A stretch of 64,000 bases of DNA from Syntrophobacteraceae bacterium (GCA_031292215.1 JARLHO010000068.1:1-64000), one strand, 5' to 3'. Positions 9,475 through 19,154 are shown, counted from the first letter of the stretch. Notes: generated by a model not told the origin, from the letters alone. Translations and numbers: made by a program.

Positions 9475-10778
9475 ACCACACTATATCCAAAAGTCTATAC
9501 GAGAAAGCCTGCAAATTGATGCCCGGGGGGGTGAACAGCCCGGTTCGCTCGGGCAAGGCGGTAGGATTTTCGCCCCTTTTCATAAAATCGGGCAGCGGAT
9601 GCCGGATCACCGACGAAGACGATAACGTCTATATCGATTACGTCGGCTCCTGGGGGCCGCTCATCCTCGGCCACTCCAACCCCGAGGTCGTGGCGGCGAT
9701 CGCCGGTGTCCTCGACCGTGGGACCTCCTACGGCATTCCGACCCGAATCGAGGTCGAAATGGCGCAAAAGGTCGTCGAGATGGTCCCCTCCATAGAGATG
9801 GTGAGAATGGTCAATTCGGGGACCGAGGCCGCGATGAGCGCAATCAGGCTCGCTCGGGGGTACACCGGACGAAAGAAGATCGTAAAGTTTAACGGCTGCT
9901 ATCACGGCCATGGCGACTCGCTACTGGTAAAATCGGGCTCGGGCCTTATGACCTTCGGGATTCCCGGAACCCCGGGGGTGCCCGATGAAATCGTGCGGCA
10001 CACCCTGTCGCTGCCCTATAATGACCTGGAGGCCGTGCGCGGGGCAATGAACGAGGTGGGAAAAGAGGTCGCCGGGATAATCGTTGAGCCGGTGGCAGCC
10101 AACATGGGGGTCGTTGCGCCCGCCCCCGGGTTTTTGGAAGGTCTCAGGCAAATATGTACCGAATACGGGGCGCTGCTCATTTTTGACGAGGTGATCACCG
10201 GCTTTAGGCTGGGGCCGGGAGGTGCGCAGAAGTATTTCGGGATAGCGCCCGATCTTACCTGTCTTGGGAAAATCATTGGCGGCGGGCTTCCGGTTGGGGC
10301 CTACGGGGGCAAAAAGGACATCATGGACCACATCGCCCCCTGCGGAGACATCTACCAGGCGGGAACCCTTTCGGGAAACCCCCTGGCGATGAGCGCCGGG
10401 TTGGCGATGCTCGGAGTTCTTTCCCGCGGGGAGATCTACGAGCAAATCGAGAGACAAAATGCATACCTTTGCGAGGGGCTAAAAGAGGCTGCGGCCGCGG
10501 CCGGTGTTCCCGTCACGCTAAACCGGGTAGGCTCGCTTGGATGCGCGTTTTTTACCCACGGACCGGTTACCGATCTCGAAAGCGCCGCCAAATCCGACAC
10601 CCAGGCTTATGCACTATTTTTCCAGGAGATGGTGGAGAGGGGCGTCTATTTTGCCCCCTCCCAGTTTGAAGCCTTCTTTGTGGGCGCGGCTCACACGACC
10701 CGGGATCTCGATCTCACCATCGAGGCGGCATCGGATGCCCTAAGGGTCGTTAAGCGGAAATGCTCCCCGGATTTATGA
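9471..10778 (+). CDS. hemL: Glutamate-1-semialdehyde 2,1-aminomutase
   Basis: A 435-residue PLP enzyme that converts glutamate-1-semialdehyde to 5-aminolevulinate in the C5 tetrapyrrole pathway, in the cytoplasm. The length is normal. The N-terminus (MPGGVNSPVRS) and the PLP-lysine region (CLGKIIGGGLPVGAYGG) are characteristic. The start ATG overlaps the rng stop (ATGA), so translation is probably coupled. The ATP synthase cluster follows after 56 bp, where TTGACT at 10786 could be a weak promoter. Confidence 0.97.
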   Translation: MNHTISKSLYEKACKLMPGGVNSPVRSGKAVGFSPLFIKSGSGCRITDEDDNVYIDYVGSWGPLILGHSNPEVVAAIAGVLDRGTSYGIPTRIEVEMAQKVVEMVPSIEMVRMVNSGTEAAMSAIRLARGYTGRKKIVKFNGCYHGHGDSLLVKSGSGLMTFGIPGTPGVPDEIVRHTLSLPYNDLEAVRGAMNEVGKEVAGIIVEPVAANMGVVAPAPGFLEGLRQICTEYGALLIFDEVITGFRLGPGGAQKYFGIAPDLTCLGKIIGGGLPVGAYGGKKDIMDHIAPCGDIYQAGTLSGNPLAMSAGLAMLGVLSRGEIYEQIERQNAYLCEGLKEAAAAAGVPVTLNRVGSLGCAFFTHGPVTDLESAAKSDTQAYALFFQEMVERGVYFAPSQFEAFFVGAAHTTRDLDLTIEAASDALRVVKRKCSPDL

Positions 10779-10834
10779 AAAAGATTTGACTGTAAAGGCG
10801 TTTATGTGGTAGTACCGCCGGAAATCATTCAATT

Positions 10835-11086
10835 GTGAAAAAAGGGATGAAGAAAGAAGACAAACAAACACTAAAGCAGGCCGTAATGGCCAGCACTATC
10901 GGATTCCAGGTGGCCTTCGCCCCCTTTGTCGGAATAGCCATCGGCTATTTTTTAGACTGGGAGTTCGGCACCTATCCGTATATGACGGTGATATTCCTGT
11001 TGGTCGGGGTCGCCGCCGCCGGCCTGAACTACTACCGTTTTGCCGTGGAGCAGCGCGATCAGGACAAGGGTCAAAAGAAGCAGTGA
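10835..11086 (+). CDS. AtpZ/AtpI-type small membrane protein
   Basis: An 83-residue protein with two membrane helices (FQVAFAPFVGIAIGYFLDW and MTVIFLLVGVAAAGLNYY) and a charged C-terminus. It matches the AtpZ/F0F1-ATPase assembly family, which precedes atpI-atpB in many anaerobes. GTG 10835 is used; ATG 10847 would shorten it by four residues, and neither has a strong ribosome site. Its stop overlaps the next start (GTGA). Confidence 0.78.
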   Translation: MKKGMKKEDKQTLKQAVMASTIGFQVAFAPFVGIAIGYFLDWEFGTYPYMTVIFLLVGVAAAGLNYYRFAVEQRDQDKGQKKQ

Positions 11087-11478
11087 CTCCGATTGACGAG
11101 AGCGAAAAGCTCCTGCAGCGAATCGAACTGGTTTCGGCAATATTGCTGATTGTACTTACGCTTGGCGCCGCGTTTTTTTTCTCGTGGAACTCCGCCTCGG
11201 GGGTTTTTATCGGTGGCGGGATTGTCGTCATAAGCTTCCAGGTTCTTAAGTGGCAGCTAAGGCGCACCCTCCAAAAACCAGGCAAGCTCCCCACCCGGGC
11301 GGCAGTGTTTCTTAGCTATTACGTCCGGTTTCTGGCAACGCTTTTTGTGATTTTTCTGGTCATGTATCTCGGATTGGCCAAGCCTTTTCCGATTCTGATT
11401 GGTCTTTCCGTGATGGTTTTAAGTATCGTGTTGGTTGGGGCGTTCGAATTTATCATGATGAAAAAGGAAGAGAGTTAA
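11083..11478 (+). CDS. atpI: ATP synthase subunit I-like protein
   Basis: A 131-residue membrane protein with four hydrophobic segments, in the standard atpI position between atpZ and atpB. AtpI-type proteins assist assembly of the c-ring. The start is GTG 11083 within GTGA of the previous gene; the stop is five bases before the atpB ATG. Sequence conservation in this family is low, so the call rests partly on position. Confidence 0.75.
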   Translation: MTPIDESEKLLQRIELVSAILLIVLTLGAAFFFSWNSASGVFIGGGIVVISFQVLKWQLRRTLQKPGKLPTRAAVFLSYYVRFLATLFVIFLVMYLGLAKPFPILIGLSVMVLSIVLVGAFEFIMMKKEES

Positions 11479-11482
11479 ACTT

Positions 11483-12196
11483 ATGGAAGAGCATGTGCTT
11501 CTGATCAACCTTATTCTTGAGAAACTGGGTGTCCACATTCCTCAATCTCCCCATACTTTTTCCGACTTCCTGCTGCAGCCGCACGTCACCTACACGTGGG
11601 TGGTCATGTTGTTTCTGCTTGCGGTGAGCGCCCTTGCCGTGCGAAGCATCAAGATGGTCCCCGATGGCGGACAGAATTTCTTCGAGCTGGTGATTACGGG
11701 CATCGAAGATTTTATGATCGACATTACCGGCGAAGACGGGCGCTTCATGTTCCCCCTGATCGCCAGCCTCGGATTTTTCATCCTGTGCTGCAATTACCTC
11801 GGGATGATTCCCGGATTTTTATCGCCCACCTCAAACCTCAATACCACCCTTGCGTGCGCTCTGATCGTCGTGGTCATGACTCACGTGCTCGGGGTCAAGT
11901 TTCATGGGGTCAAATACATCAAACATTTTCTCGGGCCAGTGTGGTGGCTGAGCTGGCTGATTTTGCCAATCGAACTGGTTGGACATTTCTCCAGGGTCCT
12001 CAGCCTCTCGATTCGTCTTTTCGGAAATGTTTTCGGTGAAGAACTCGTCTTAAGCATCCTCTTTTTCCTGGCCGGCCTCTACATGGCGCCGGTTCCGATG
12101 ATGCTGCTCGGGCTTTTTACCGGTTTTATCCAGGCTTTCATTTTCGTGCTGCTCTCGATGATGTACTTTGCGGGCGCAATCGAGCACGCGCACTGA
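11483..12196 (+). CDS. atpB: F0 ATP synthase subunit a
   Basis: A 237-residue inner-membrane protein forming the ion half-channels of the F0 motor. Multiple membrane spans are evident, and the essential Arg lies in the helix ELVGHFSRVLSLSIRLFGN. The C-terminus carries the FIQAFIFVLLSMMY segment typical of the family. ATG 11483 has the weak site GGAAGAG upstream. The F1 genes and subunit b are not here, so the synthase operon is split. Confidence 0.96.
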   Translation: MEEHVLLINLILEKLGVHIPQSPHTFSDFLLQPHVTYTWVVMLFLLAVSALAVRSIKMVPDGGQNFFELVITGIEDFMIDITGEDGRFMFPLIASLGFFILCCNYLGMIPGFLSPTSNLNTTLACALIVVVMTHVLGVKFHGVKYIKHFLGPVWWLSWLILPIELVGHFSRVLSLSIRLFGNVFGEELVLSILFFLAGLYMAPVPMMLLGLFTGFIQAFIFVLLSMMYFAGAIEHAH

Positions 12197-12248
12197 TAAT
12201 GGCGAATGCGTGGTGGGGAAGGCCATGTTCGCATATAGTGTTTATTAA

Positions 12249-12656
<408 letters not shown>

Positions 12657-12679
12657 GCCCCAAGTAACGGATTTTAGGC

Positions 12680-12720
12680 AAGGGCAAGCGGTGTTCGCGC
12701 CGTTTCGCCCTTTGTTTGAT
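12680..12720 (+). terminator. Terminator after atpE
   Basis: AAGGGC (12680-12685) pairs with GCCCTT (12707-12712), with an inner stem closed by a TTCG tetraloop, followed by a partly T-rich TGTTTGATTCTT. It separates the ATP synthase genes from rex. Confidence 0.65.
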
Positions 12721-12740
12721 TCTTGCCTTGGCCTTTTTGT

Positions 12741-12758
12741 GTGTGTAAAATCGCACAC
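12741..12758. promoter_or_regulatory. Possible operator upstream of rex
   Basis: GTGTGT-N6-GCACAC forms an inverted repeat (one mismatch) about 35 bp before the rex start. Rex sites are palindromes with TGTG/CACA half-sites, and Rex often represses its own gene, so this is a candidate. The spacing differs from the classic 18-bp TTGTGAA..TTCACAA site. Confidence 0.3.
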
Positions 12759-12791
12759 TTAGGCGCTTTTCCCCGCCTTCGAGGATATGTT

Positions 12792-13424
12792 ATGAAGTTC
12801 GCCAAAATCCCCATGGCCACCATCGTCAGGCTCTCGATCTACATGCGCGCCCTTGAGGAATTGCTCGATTGCGAGGTGGAAGTGATATCCTCCGAGCGTC
12901 TTGCCAGGCAGTGCGGGGTAAATCCTGCCCAAATCCGCAAGGACCTTGCCTACTTCGGGGAATTCGGGGTAAGAGGGGTCGGCTACCGGGTAAGTGAGCT
13001 TGTCGGCGAGATAAAGGAAATTCTGGGATTGAACCGCCCATGGAACCTGGCAATGGTCGGGCTTGGCAACCTGGGGTCGGCTCTTGTCAGACACGAGAAT
13101 TTTTTAAAGCACGGCTATGTCTTCACTGCGGCTTTCGACTCCGACCCGGAAAAAGTCGGACAAAAACTGCCAAACGGTCTTACCATAAATCACGTGGGCG
13201 AGCTCGAAGACATTGTGCGGGAGCGGGAAGTACACGTCGGCGTTATCGCCACCCCTCCGGCCTCGGCTCAAAGCGTGGCTAATCAACTGGTCCTTGCGGG
13301 AATCAATGGAATTCTAAATTTTGCTCCCGTGCAGATCCAGGTTCCCGATTGCTGTCGCGTCGAAAATGTCGATTTCACGATAAAGCTCGACTCCATCGCC
13401 TATCATCTTTCCGTTGCCGATTAG
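12792..13424 (+). CDS. rex: Redox-sensing transcriptional repressor Rex
   Basis: A 210-residue repressor that senses the NADH/NAD+ ratio. The N-terminal winged helix (about 1-80: PMATIVRLSIYMRALEEL, then ARQCGVNPAQIRKDLAYFG) is followed by a Rossmann domain with GLGNLGSAL. Length and both domains are normal. The frame opens at 12723, but ATG 12792 begins the conserved domain. In anaerobes Rex commonly governs energy and fermentation genes; its place after atpIBE fits, though a terminator lies between. Confidence 0.95.
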   Translation: MKFAKIPMATIVRLSIYMRALEELLDCEVEVISSERLARQCGVNPAQIRKDLAYFGEFGVRGVGYRVSELVGEIKEILGLNRPWNLAMVGLGNLGSALVRHENFLKHGYVFTAAFDSDPEKVGQKLPNGLTINHVGELEDIVREREVHVGVIATPPASAQSVANQLVLAGINGILNFAPVQIQVPDCCRVENVDFTIKLDSIAYHLSVAD

Positions 13425-13445
13425 TTCGATAGGGAGATATCGATT

Positions 13446-14474
13446 GTGAACAGGTTTGATCGGATTGGGGCAGAACTTGGAAAAAAGCCGGCGAAGTGGC
13501 TGGTAACGGGTGTCGCGGGGTTTATCGGCTCAAACCTTTGCGAAGCGCTTCTCGAACTGGATCAATTCGTGGTTGGCCTCGATAATTTCATCACCGGGTA
13601 TGGTCGAAATATAGAAGATGTCCGTGACAGGGTGGGGCGCAAGTGGGACCGGTTCGAATTTATCGAAGGGGACATCCGAAATATGTCCGACTGCCGCAGG
13701 GCTTGCTCGGGTGTCGACTACATTCTACACCAGGCAGCCTTGGGAAGCGTTCCGAGATCGATAGACGACCCCGTTACTACCAACGCGTGCAACGTGGACG
13801 GATTTCTCAATATGGTCGTGGCCGCAAGGGAGTCGGGCGCAAAGAGGTTTGTATTCGCCAGCTCCTCCTCTGTTTATGGCGACAGCGAAAAACTGCCCAA
13901 GACAGAAGATGAAATCGGTGCGGTTCTCTCCCCCTATGCGGCATCCAAGCTGATTAACGAGATCTACGCCGGTGTTTTTTCAAAGGTCTACGATTTCCAC
14001 TGGATAGGTCTTCGGTATTTTAACGTGTTCGGGAAGCGCCAGGATCCCGATGGGGCTTACGCGGCGGTCATTCCGCGCTGGATCGATACGCTTCTGAGGG
14101 GAGAGAGCCCTCTAATAAACGGCGACGGGGAGACCAGCCGCGATTTTTGCTATATAAAAGACGTGGTTCAGGCAAATATCCTCGCCGCCACGTGCGACAC
14201 GGCGGATTCTCTCGATAAGGCCTACAACATAGCCTGCGGCCACCGCACGACTCTAAACCGGTTGATGGCTCTCATAAAGGAATCTCTTGGTTCCAGCCAC
14301 CCCGGGGTGGACCGAATCGAGCCGGTCTACGGGCCTTTTCGAAAAGGCGACGTCCTCCATTCGCTGGCCGATATTTCGCGGGGTAAAAGGCTGCTTGGCT
14401 TCGAACCGGCATACACCGTAGACGCCGGGTTGCAGGAATCCATCGAGTGGTACGCAAAACAGGCGAAGCCGTGA
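13446..14474 (+). CDS. NAD-dependent sugar-nucleotide epimerase (UDP-GlcNAc 4-epimerase-like)
   Basis: A 342-residue extended short-chain dehydrogenase. The NAD-binding TGVAGFIGSN is at 21-30, the catalytic Ser region is SSSSVYGDS, and the Tyr/Lys pair is in SPYAASK. The overall pattern (NFITGYGRNIEDV, ALGSVPRSIDDP) is close to the WbpP/TviC group, which interconverts UDP-GlcNAc and UDP-GalNAc for surface polysaccharide. No other polysaccharide gene is adjacent, so the exact substrate is open. GTG 13446 has AGGGAG nine bases upstream, 21 bp after rex. Confidence 0.85.
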   Translation: MNRFDRIGAELGKKPAKWLVTGVAGFIGSNLCEALLELDQFVVGLDNFITGYGRNIEDVRDRVGRKWDRFEFIEGDIRNMSDCRRACSGVDYILHQAALGSVPRSIDDPVTTNACNVDGFLNMVVAARESGAKRFVFASSSSVYGDSEKLPKTEDEIGAVLSPYAASKLINEIYAGVFSKVYDFHWIGLRYFNVFGKRQDPDGAYAAVIPRWIDTLLRGESPLINGDGETSRDFCYIKDVVQANILAATCDTADSLDKAYNIACGHRTTLNRLMALIKESLGSSHPGVDRIEPVYGPFRKGDVLHSLADISRGKRLLGFEPAYTVDAGLQESIEWYAKQAKP

Positions 14475-14499
14475 GCCCCGAGCGCTTCCAGCAGCCTCC

Positions 14500-15192
14500 T
14501 CAGGCTTTTTCATCCAGGAATACGTGCCGTTTGTTGTCCTGATGATCGATACAATATATCAGAGCCCCCTTCTCGCCCAATTCCCGGATAACTTCGGGCA
14601 GGACCGCGCGCTCGATTCCGTATACTCTTAAGTAGACGATGCGCTTTCCTTCGGGAGCGTATTCGTAGCCGGTAAGAATACTTGCGATCCGCCCCTCATG
14701 CTGTCGGACAACATCGGTTAGAAGCTTTATCGAACCGGGAGTGTCGTCTATGCGGAAAGCGAACTGGACTCCCTTTTTCCCGAGGCCGCTAAGGCTTGTC
14801 AGTATTTTAAAAATGTCATAGCGGGTGATGATGCCAACGAGTTTTCCGTCCCCGTTTGTCACTGCTACCCCTGAAATCTCTTGCTCCATAAGTATCTGAG
14901 CTGTCTCTTCAACGGTAAAATCCTCCGGGACGGTAACGGCGGGCTTGGACATGATGTCTCGAACTTTTATCTTCGAGATAAGATAGAGAAGCTCGTGAAT
15001 ATCGAGCAGTGTCGCATCCGAGGCCGATGCCCGCTTGAGATCGGAATCCGAGAGCATACCCGTAAGCTTCCCATCCTTTAGGACGGGGAGCATGCGAACC
15101 TTATGTTCCCTCATAATTTTTGACGCATCCTGTATCGAGGCGTCTTCGTCAACGGTAAACGGGTCTTTGGTCATCCAGTTTCTTACAAGCAT
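14500..15192 (-). CDS. CBS-CBS-ACT domain protein (AcuB-like)
   Basis: A 230-residue cytoplasmic protein with two CBS domains (about 5-60, MTKDPFTVDEDASIQDA; and 78-135, MSKPAVTVPEDFTVEE) and a C-terminal ACT domain (about 143-215, FRIDDTPGSIKLLTDVV). CBS pairs bind adenine nucleotides and ACT domains bind amino acids or similar ligands, so a ligand-sensing role is likely. It resembles AcuB-type proteins of unknown target. It ends 25 bp from the convergent epimerase gene. Confidence 0.85.
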   Translation of the reverse strand: MLVRNWMTKDPFTVDEDASIQDASKIMREHKVRMLPVLKDGKLTGMLSDSDLKRASASDATLLDIHELLYLISKIKVRDIMSKPAVTVPEDFTVEETAQILMEQEISGVAVTNGDGKLVGIITRYDIFKILTSLSGLGKKGVQFAFRIDDTPGSIKLLTDVVRQHEGRIASILTGYEYAPEGKRIVYLRVYGIERAVLPEVIRELGEKGALIYCIDHQDNKRHVFLDEKA

Positions 15193-15501
15193 CGGGAATC
15201 CCCCCCCCGGGGTGGTTTTGACAGGCGAGTCGCAATTTTACAGGCCATGTGGACAAAAAAACCGATATGTCATTCTACCACGTGACCGAATGTCCTTGCA
15301 AAAAAAAAGAGGCAGTATCCCGGTTTGATTTTGATCAGGATTTTCGCAGGAGGCAGAAGGCGTTGCCGATACGATCGGCGATTTCCCGCCCCTTTCCATT
15401 CGCCGGTCTCGAAAGCCTTGCTTCATTTCCTCACAATTGCTATTTATTTCAATTGGCCAATAAATCTGAATCCTAAACTAGCGACAGCGGAGAGAGGGCG
15501 A

Positions 15502-16335
15502 ATGAAATTCGAAAGCACGCAGAATTATTACCTTGGCCCTGAACTGGGAGAGATCGTAAATATATCCATCGCCATGGAAAAGCCTCTGCTTCTCATGGGG
15601 GAAGCGGGGACCGGGAAGACCCGGCTGGCCTTTGAAATCGCCAGGGCTTTCGGGGTCAGTATGGAAGAGGCGCGCTGCAAGTCCACCTTTAAAGGCGAAG
15701 AACTTTGCTACGTATATGACGCAGTGCTGCGGTTAAACGATTCGCGGTTTGGAAGCGGGGAGTCCGGCCGAGACGTAAACGACATATGGGACTACCTTCG
15801 GTTCGGCCCCATAGGCAGAGCCTTTCTTTCCGAGGACAGAAGGGTCCTTTTGATCGATGAGATCGACAAGACCGATTCGGACACCCAGGACAACCTCCTG
15901 GACGTCCTGGAAGACGGCTCCTTCATCATAAGAGAAATAAACCATAAGGTTTCCGCCAGGCTAAAGCCCATAATTATCATTACGAGCAATGCCAAACGAG
16001 AGCTCTCCGATCCGTTTTTGCGCCGCTGTTTCTGCCACTACATTCCGTTTCCGGGACCCGAGGAGATTGCGATTATCGTGCGGCTTCATTATCCCGCAAT
16101 CTCCGATAAGCTTCTCGATGCCTGTCTAAGCGAGTTCTACCGGCTGCGTCAAGGGGGGTTCGAAAAACCGCCCGCAACCGCGGAGCTCCTCGACTGGATC
16201 GGCGCCCTGAACTCTGGTGAAGATTCCGGCGGACCCGGGGAGGGGAAGTCTCTTCGGCATGTGGGGACACTGCTTAAGCGTTCCCAGGATTTGTTGAAGT
16301 TTAGAGGGGTGGGCCAAAAAACTCCCTGGCGATGA
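15502..16335 (+). CDS. MoxR-type AAA+ ATPase
   Basis: A 277-residue AAA+ ATPase. Walker A is GEAGTGKT (about 34-41) and Walker B is VLLIDEIDK; a sensor-1 Asn sits in IIITSNAKRELSDPFLRRC. MoxR ATPases act with a VWA protein to mature or insert cofactors into metalloenzymes; the next gene encodes such a partner. The frame opens at 15325, but ATG 15502 has GGAGAGAGGG directly upstream. No obvious client enzyme lies nearby. Confidence 0.87.
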   Translation: MKFESTQNYYLGPELGEIVNISIAMEKPLLLMGEAGTGKTRLAFEIARAFGVSMEEARCKSTFKGEELCYVYDAVLRLNDSRFGSGESGRDVNDIWDYLRFGPIGRAFLSEDRRVLLIDEIDKTDSDTQDNLLDVLEDGSFIIREINHKVSARLKPIIIITSNAKRELSDPFLRRCFCHYIPFPGPEEIAIIVRLHYPAISDKLLDACLSEFYRLRQGGFEKPPATAELLDWIGALNSGEDSGGPGEGKSLRHVGTLLKRSQDLLKFRGVGQKTPWR

Positions 16336-16390
16336 TTCGCCCCTGACAAACGGACTTGCTGTATTTACACTCTTCCGGAGGGTTTTACCG

Positions 16391-17572
16391 GTGCTCTCGT
16401 TCATTCAACAGTTGCGCAAGGCCGAAATACCTGTAAGCGTTCGGTATATTCTGGAATTTTATGACGGTATCCTAAAGGGGCTCGCCCCGGATCTGGACCG
16501 GCTGTTTATTTTGGCACGTCTTGTTTTCGTAAAGAAAGTCGAGCACTACGACGCCTTTGAGAGGGTTTTCGCTGCTTTTTTTCTGGGCAAGGATTCCTGG
16601 CAAATGCCGGACTGGGAAAATGCGTTTGCCGGAAAACCCTTCGAGGAATGGCTGCGCGAGCAGGTGGAAAGAGGGGCGATCACCCCCGACGAGCTTCGAA
16701 CGTTTGATATCGAGGAGTTGCTGAAAAAATTCTGGAAAACTCTTTTAAAGCAGGATGGCGCCCACCACGGCGGCAGCCGGTGGGTCGGGACGGGGGGCCG
16801 GTCGCCCTTTGGTCATTCGGGGTCTGCGGGCGGAGGGGTGCGGGTCTACGGAAGGGGTCTGCATGGCACCGCGCAGAAGGTCATCGATCAAAGAAACTAT
16901 ATGAATTACAGCGGGAAATCCCCGCTGGCCGGCAACAATGTCAGCCAGGTGCTGGCTTGCCTTAAAAACCTGCAGCGCGCGGGACCCGAGAGTGAGCTGG
17001 AAATCGATGAGACTATACACCGGACGGCCAAAAACGGGGGCGAAATCGAGCTGGTGTTTGCCCGGGAGTTTCGAGACCGCCTGAAGCTGGTGGTGCTGCT
17101 CGATAACGGCGGCTATTCGATGGAGCCCCATCTGCAGCTCGTAAAATCGGTTTTCAGCAAAATCAGGGATAAGTTTAAGGATCTTAAGTACTATTATTTC
17201 CACAACTGTTTGTATGGGACGGTCTACGAGGACATGGAGCGGATGAAGGCCGTTGGGTGGGAAACCCTTGTCTCACGGGGCGCCGATACTCACCTCATTG
17301 TAATCGGCGACGCCAATATGGCGCCCTCGGAGCTTATGGCCGCAAACGGCGCGCTCTATTTCTATACTGCGGATCGAAGACCCGGCGTCGAATGGCTAAA
17401 ACAGTTGCGGGCGGCATTCCCTGCCAGTGTGTGGCTAAATCCGATTCCCAGGCAATACTGGTCGTCGGAAAGTGCGACGATCGGCCATATCGGCCGCATC
17501 TTCCCGATGGAGGATTTGACTTTGGCAGGCATAAGGAATGCGGTGCAAATACTCGGCCGGGGGCGCGACTAA
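16391..17572 (+). CDS. VWA (CoxE-like) domain protein
   Basis: A 393-residue partner of the preceding MoxR ATPase. The N-terminal half is helical (about 1-120); a Gly-rich linker (about 120-165) precedes a C-terminal VWA domain whose metal site reads LLDNGGYSM rather than the classic DxSxS, as in other CoxE-like proteins. CoxE is an accessory factor in maturation of CO dehydrogenase, but no CO dehydrogenase gene is present here. GTG 16391 has GGAGGG upstream. Repeat copy B begins a few bases after the stop. Confidence 0.83.
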   Translation: MLSFIQQLRKAEIPVSVRYILEFYDGILKGLAPDLDRLFILARLVFVKKVEHYDAFERVFAAFFLGKDSWQMPDWENAFAGKPFEEWLREQVERGAITPDELRTFDIEELLKKFWKTLLKQDGAHHGGSRWVGTGGRSPFGHSGSAGGGVRVYGRGLHGTAQKVIDQRNYMNYSGKSPLAGNNVSQVLACLKNLQRAGPESELEIDETIHRTAKNGGEIELVFAREFRDRLKLVVLLDNGGYSMEPHLQLVKSVFSKIRDKFKDLKYYYFHNCLYGTVYEDMERMKAVGWETLVSRGADTHLIVIGDANMAPSELMAANGALYFYTADRRPGVEWLKQLRAAFPASVWLNPIPRQYWSSESATIGHIGRIFPMEDLTLAGIRNAVQILGRGRD

Positions 17573-17580
17573 AGTCTTGC

Positions 17581-17736
17581 AAGTACCCACACATGCTTTG
17601 AATTACCCTCTTGTGCCATACGAGCAGACTTGAAATCCCCCCAACCCCCCTTTGCAAAAAAAGGGGGCGATCAGGCCAAGCCCCTTTCTTGGGAGTCTCC
17701 GCTAAGGGGTAAGTGGGCGCATGTGTGGGTAATTGT
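17581..17736. repeat. Palindromic dispersed repeat, copy B
   Basis: The left end (TACCCACACATGC) is rearranged, while the centre and right half match copy A almost exactly and end in GTGTGGGTAATTGT. It sits right after the VWA gene. Confidence 0.8.
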
Positions 17737-17766
17737 CAGTTTTCAAATGGGGGTAGGGGGGAGCTA

Positions 17767-17922
17767 CTAAATACCTCTCTTTAGCAGTAGTCTAAAACCA
17801 CGACCTTCTATTGGAGCGTGAAGTTGATTGTAGAGCTTGATGGCGGATAACATCATACAGATGTAGGCAGGGCAAAAGGTGGGATCGGAGACAAGATCTT
17901 TGAAAATGTAGGGTATCGGCAT
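17767..17922 (-). pseudogene. Small reading frame or gene remnant between repeats
   Basis: A 51-codon minus-strand frame from ATG 17922 to TAG 17767 reads like protein (PIPYIFKDLVSDP.., CMMLSAIKLYNQLH..). No close ribosome site is present and it is wedged between two repeat copies. It may be the tail of a decayed gene carried or cut by the repeats. The family is not recognised. Confidence 0.3.
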
Positions 17923-17999
17923 GCGGGTTTTTCGTCTCGATATTCTTACCTCGATTTTCTTGAGAATAGGGCGCGGAGTTTTATTCGTGCGGTTCGACC

Positions 18000-18093
18000 A
18001 GACTTGAAATCCCCCCGACCCCCCTTTGAAAAAAAGGGGGGCGATTGGGCCTAGCCCATTCTTGCGAGTTTTTTGCTAAGAATGGGGGGGATT
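18000..18093. repeat. Palindromic dispersed repeat, copy C (centre only)
   Basis: Only the central C-tract/G-tract hairpin and a diverged right flank remain (GACTTGAAATCCCCCCGACC..). The preceding 17920-18000 segment (GGTTTTTCGTCTCGATATTCTTA..) resembles the segment before copy D at 32655-32720, so the repeat travels with a second module. It lies at the 3' end of nadK. Confidence 0.65.
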
Positions 18094-18116
18094 GAGGTCA
18101 AGGCTGTGGGAGGAAA

Positions 18117-18968
18117 TCACTGCTGGCCCCATTTGAGCTTGGACCGTAAGATTTCGAAATGATTTACGCCCGGCGCCTTTATGAAGCGAAGCGGAGTGGA
18201 GGCGGCAGTAACTTCTATCTGGTCCAGATCCCTTATCGGGCATCCTATCTGTCCATCGCAGGTAAGGGTGACGTCCGTTGCCGGCTCTGCTACTTCAACC
18301 ATGACGGTGACGTCTGCGGGCAGCACTATCGGCCGAATGGTGAGGGTAAACGGGCAAATCGGGGTCAGGATGACCACGTGGGCGGTCGGGAAGATGATCG
18401 GGCCTCCGGCTGAGATATTGTAGGCCGTAGAGCCGGTGGGGGTGCAGATGATAAGGCCGTCGCCCCGGTAATGAGTGAGAAAATGGCCGTTAATGGTGGC
18501 GTGAAGGTCGATTATTCTGGCGAGCGCTGCCTTGTTGATCACGGCATCGTTTAGGACGCGATGGCTAAAAATCCGTTTTCCCTCGCGCCTGACCGATACC
18601 CGCAGGGCCATTCGTTCCTCTATTTCGAAATTGCCGGCAAGCATCTTTTCAAATTCGGCAAAACACGATTCTGCGTTGATTTCGGTTAGAAACCCGAGTC
18701 CTCCCAGGTTTACGCCGATTATCGGGATGGACCTTTCCTCGATAAAACGCGCAACGCTAAGGAAGGTCCCGTCTCCGCCAACGACGACGACAGTTTCTGT
18801 CTGTTCGGGGATGTCGATTTTTTCGTAGGTGCGGCTTACTCCTGAATTATCAATGTTTTCGCGGATAAAGACCTCGATATCCCGCTTGCCGAACCATTTT
18901 GCGAGTTGGTGGGCAAGAAGGGCGGCTTCGGGCCGCATGCGTTTATATATTATCGACACAAGGCGCAT
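18117..18968 (-). CDS. nadK: NAD kinase
   Basis: A 283-residue ATP-dependent NAD kinase that makes NADP. The catalytic GGDGT motif is at 64-68, followed by GVNLGGLGFLTE, the NDAVI element and the YRGDGLIICTPTGSTAYN signature with the second nucleotide-contacting GD. Length is typical. It is monocistronic on the minus strand, and repeat copy C abuts its 3' end. Confidence 0.96.
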   Translation of the reverse strand: MRLVSIIYKRMRPEAALLAHQLAKWFGKRDIEVFIRENIDNSGVSRTYEKIDIPEQTETVVVVGGDGTFLSVARFIEERSIPIIGVNLGGLGFLTEINAESCFAEFEKMLAGNFEIEERMALRVSVRREGKRIFSHRVLNDAVINKAALARIIDLHATINGHFLTHYRGDGLIICTPTGSTAYNISAGGPIIFPTAHVVILTPICPFTLTIRPIVLPADVTVMVEVAEPATDVTLTCDGQIGCPIRDLDQIEVTAASTPLRFIKAPGVNHFEILRSKLKWGQQ

Positions 18969-19154
18969 CGAAATCCTCCAAAATAGAAATCATACGGGCA
19001 TGGAAACGGGATTGTGTGAAAATATTTGTCAAAATTCTCCAGTTGCTCTACTTTGCATCGGCATGATCATTTTATTTGCCTATAGGCTGTTATTGTGGAC
19101 GAGTCAAGAGATTTGCCGCGCGCCCTGACCCGTCGATAGCGCAGAGGTGGCCCG

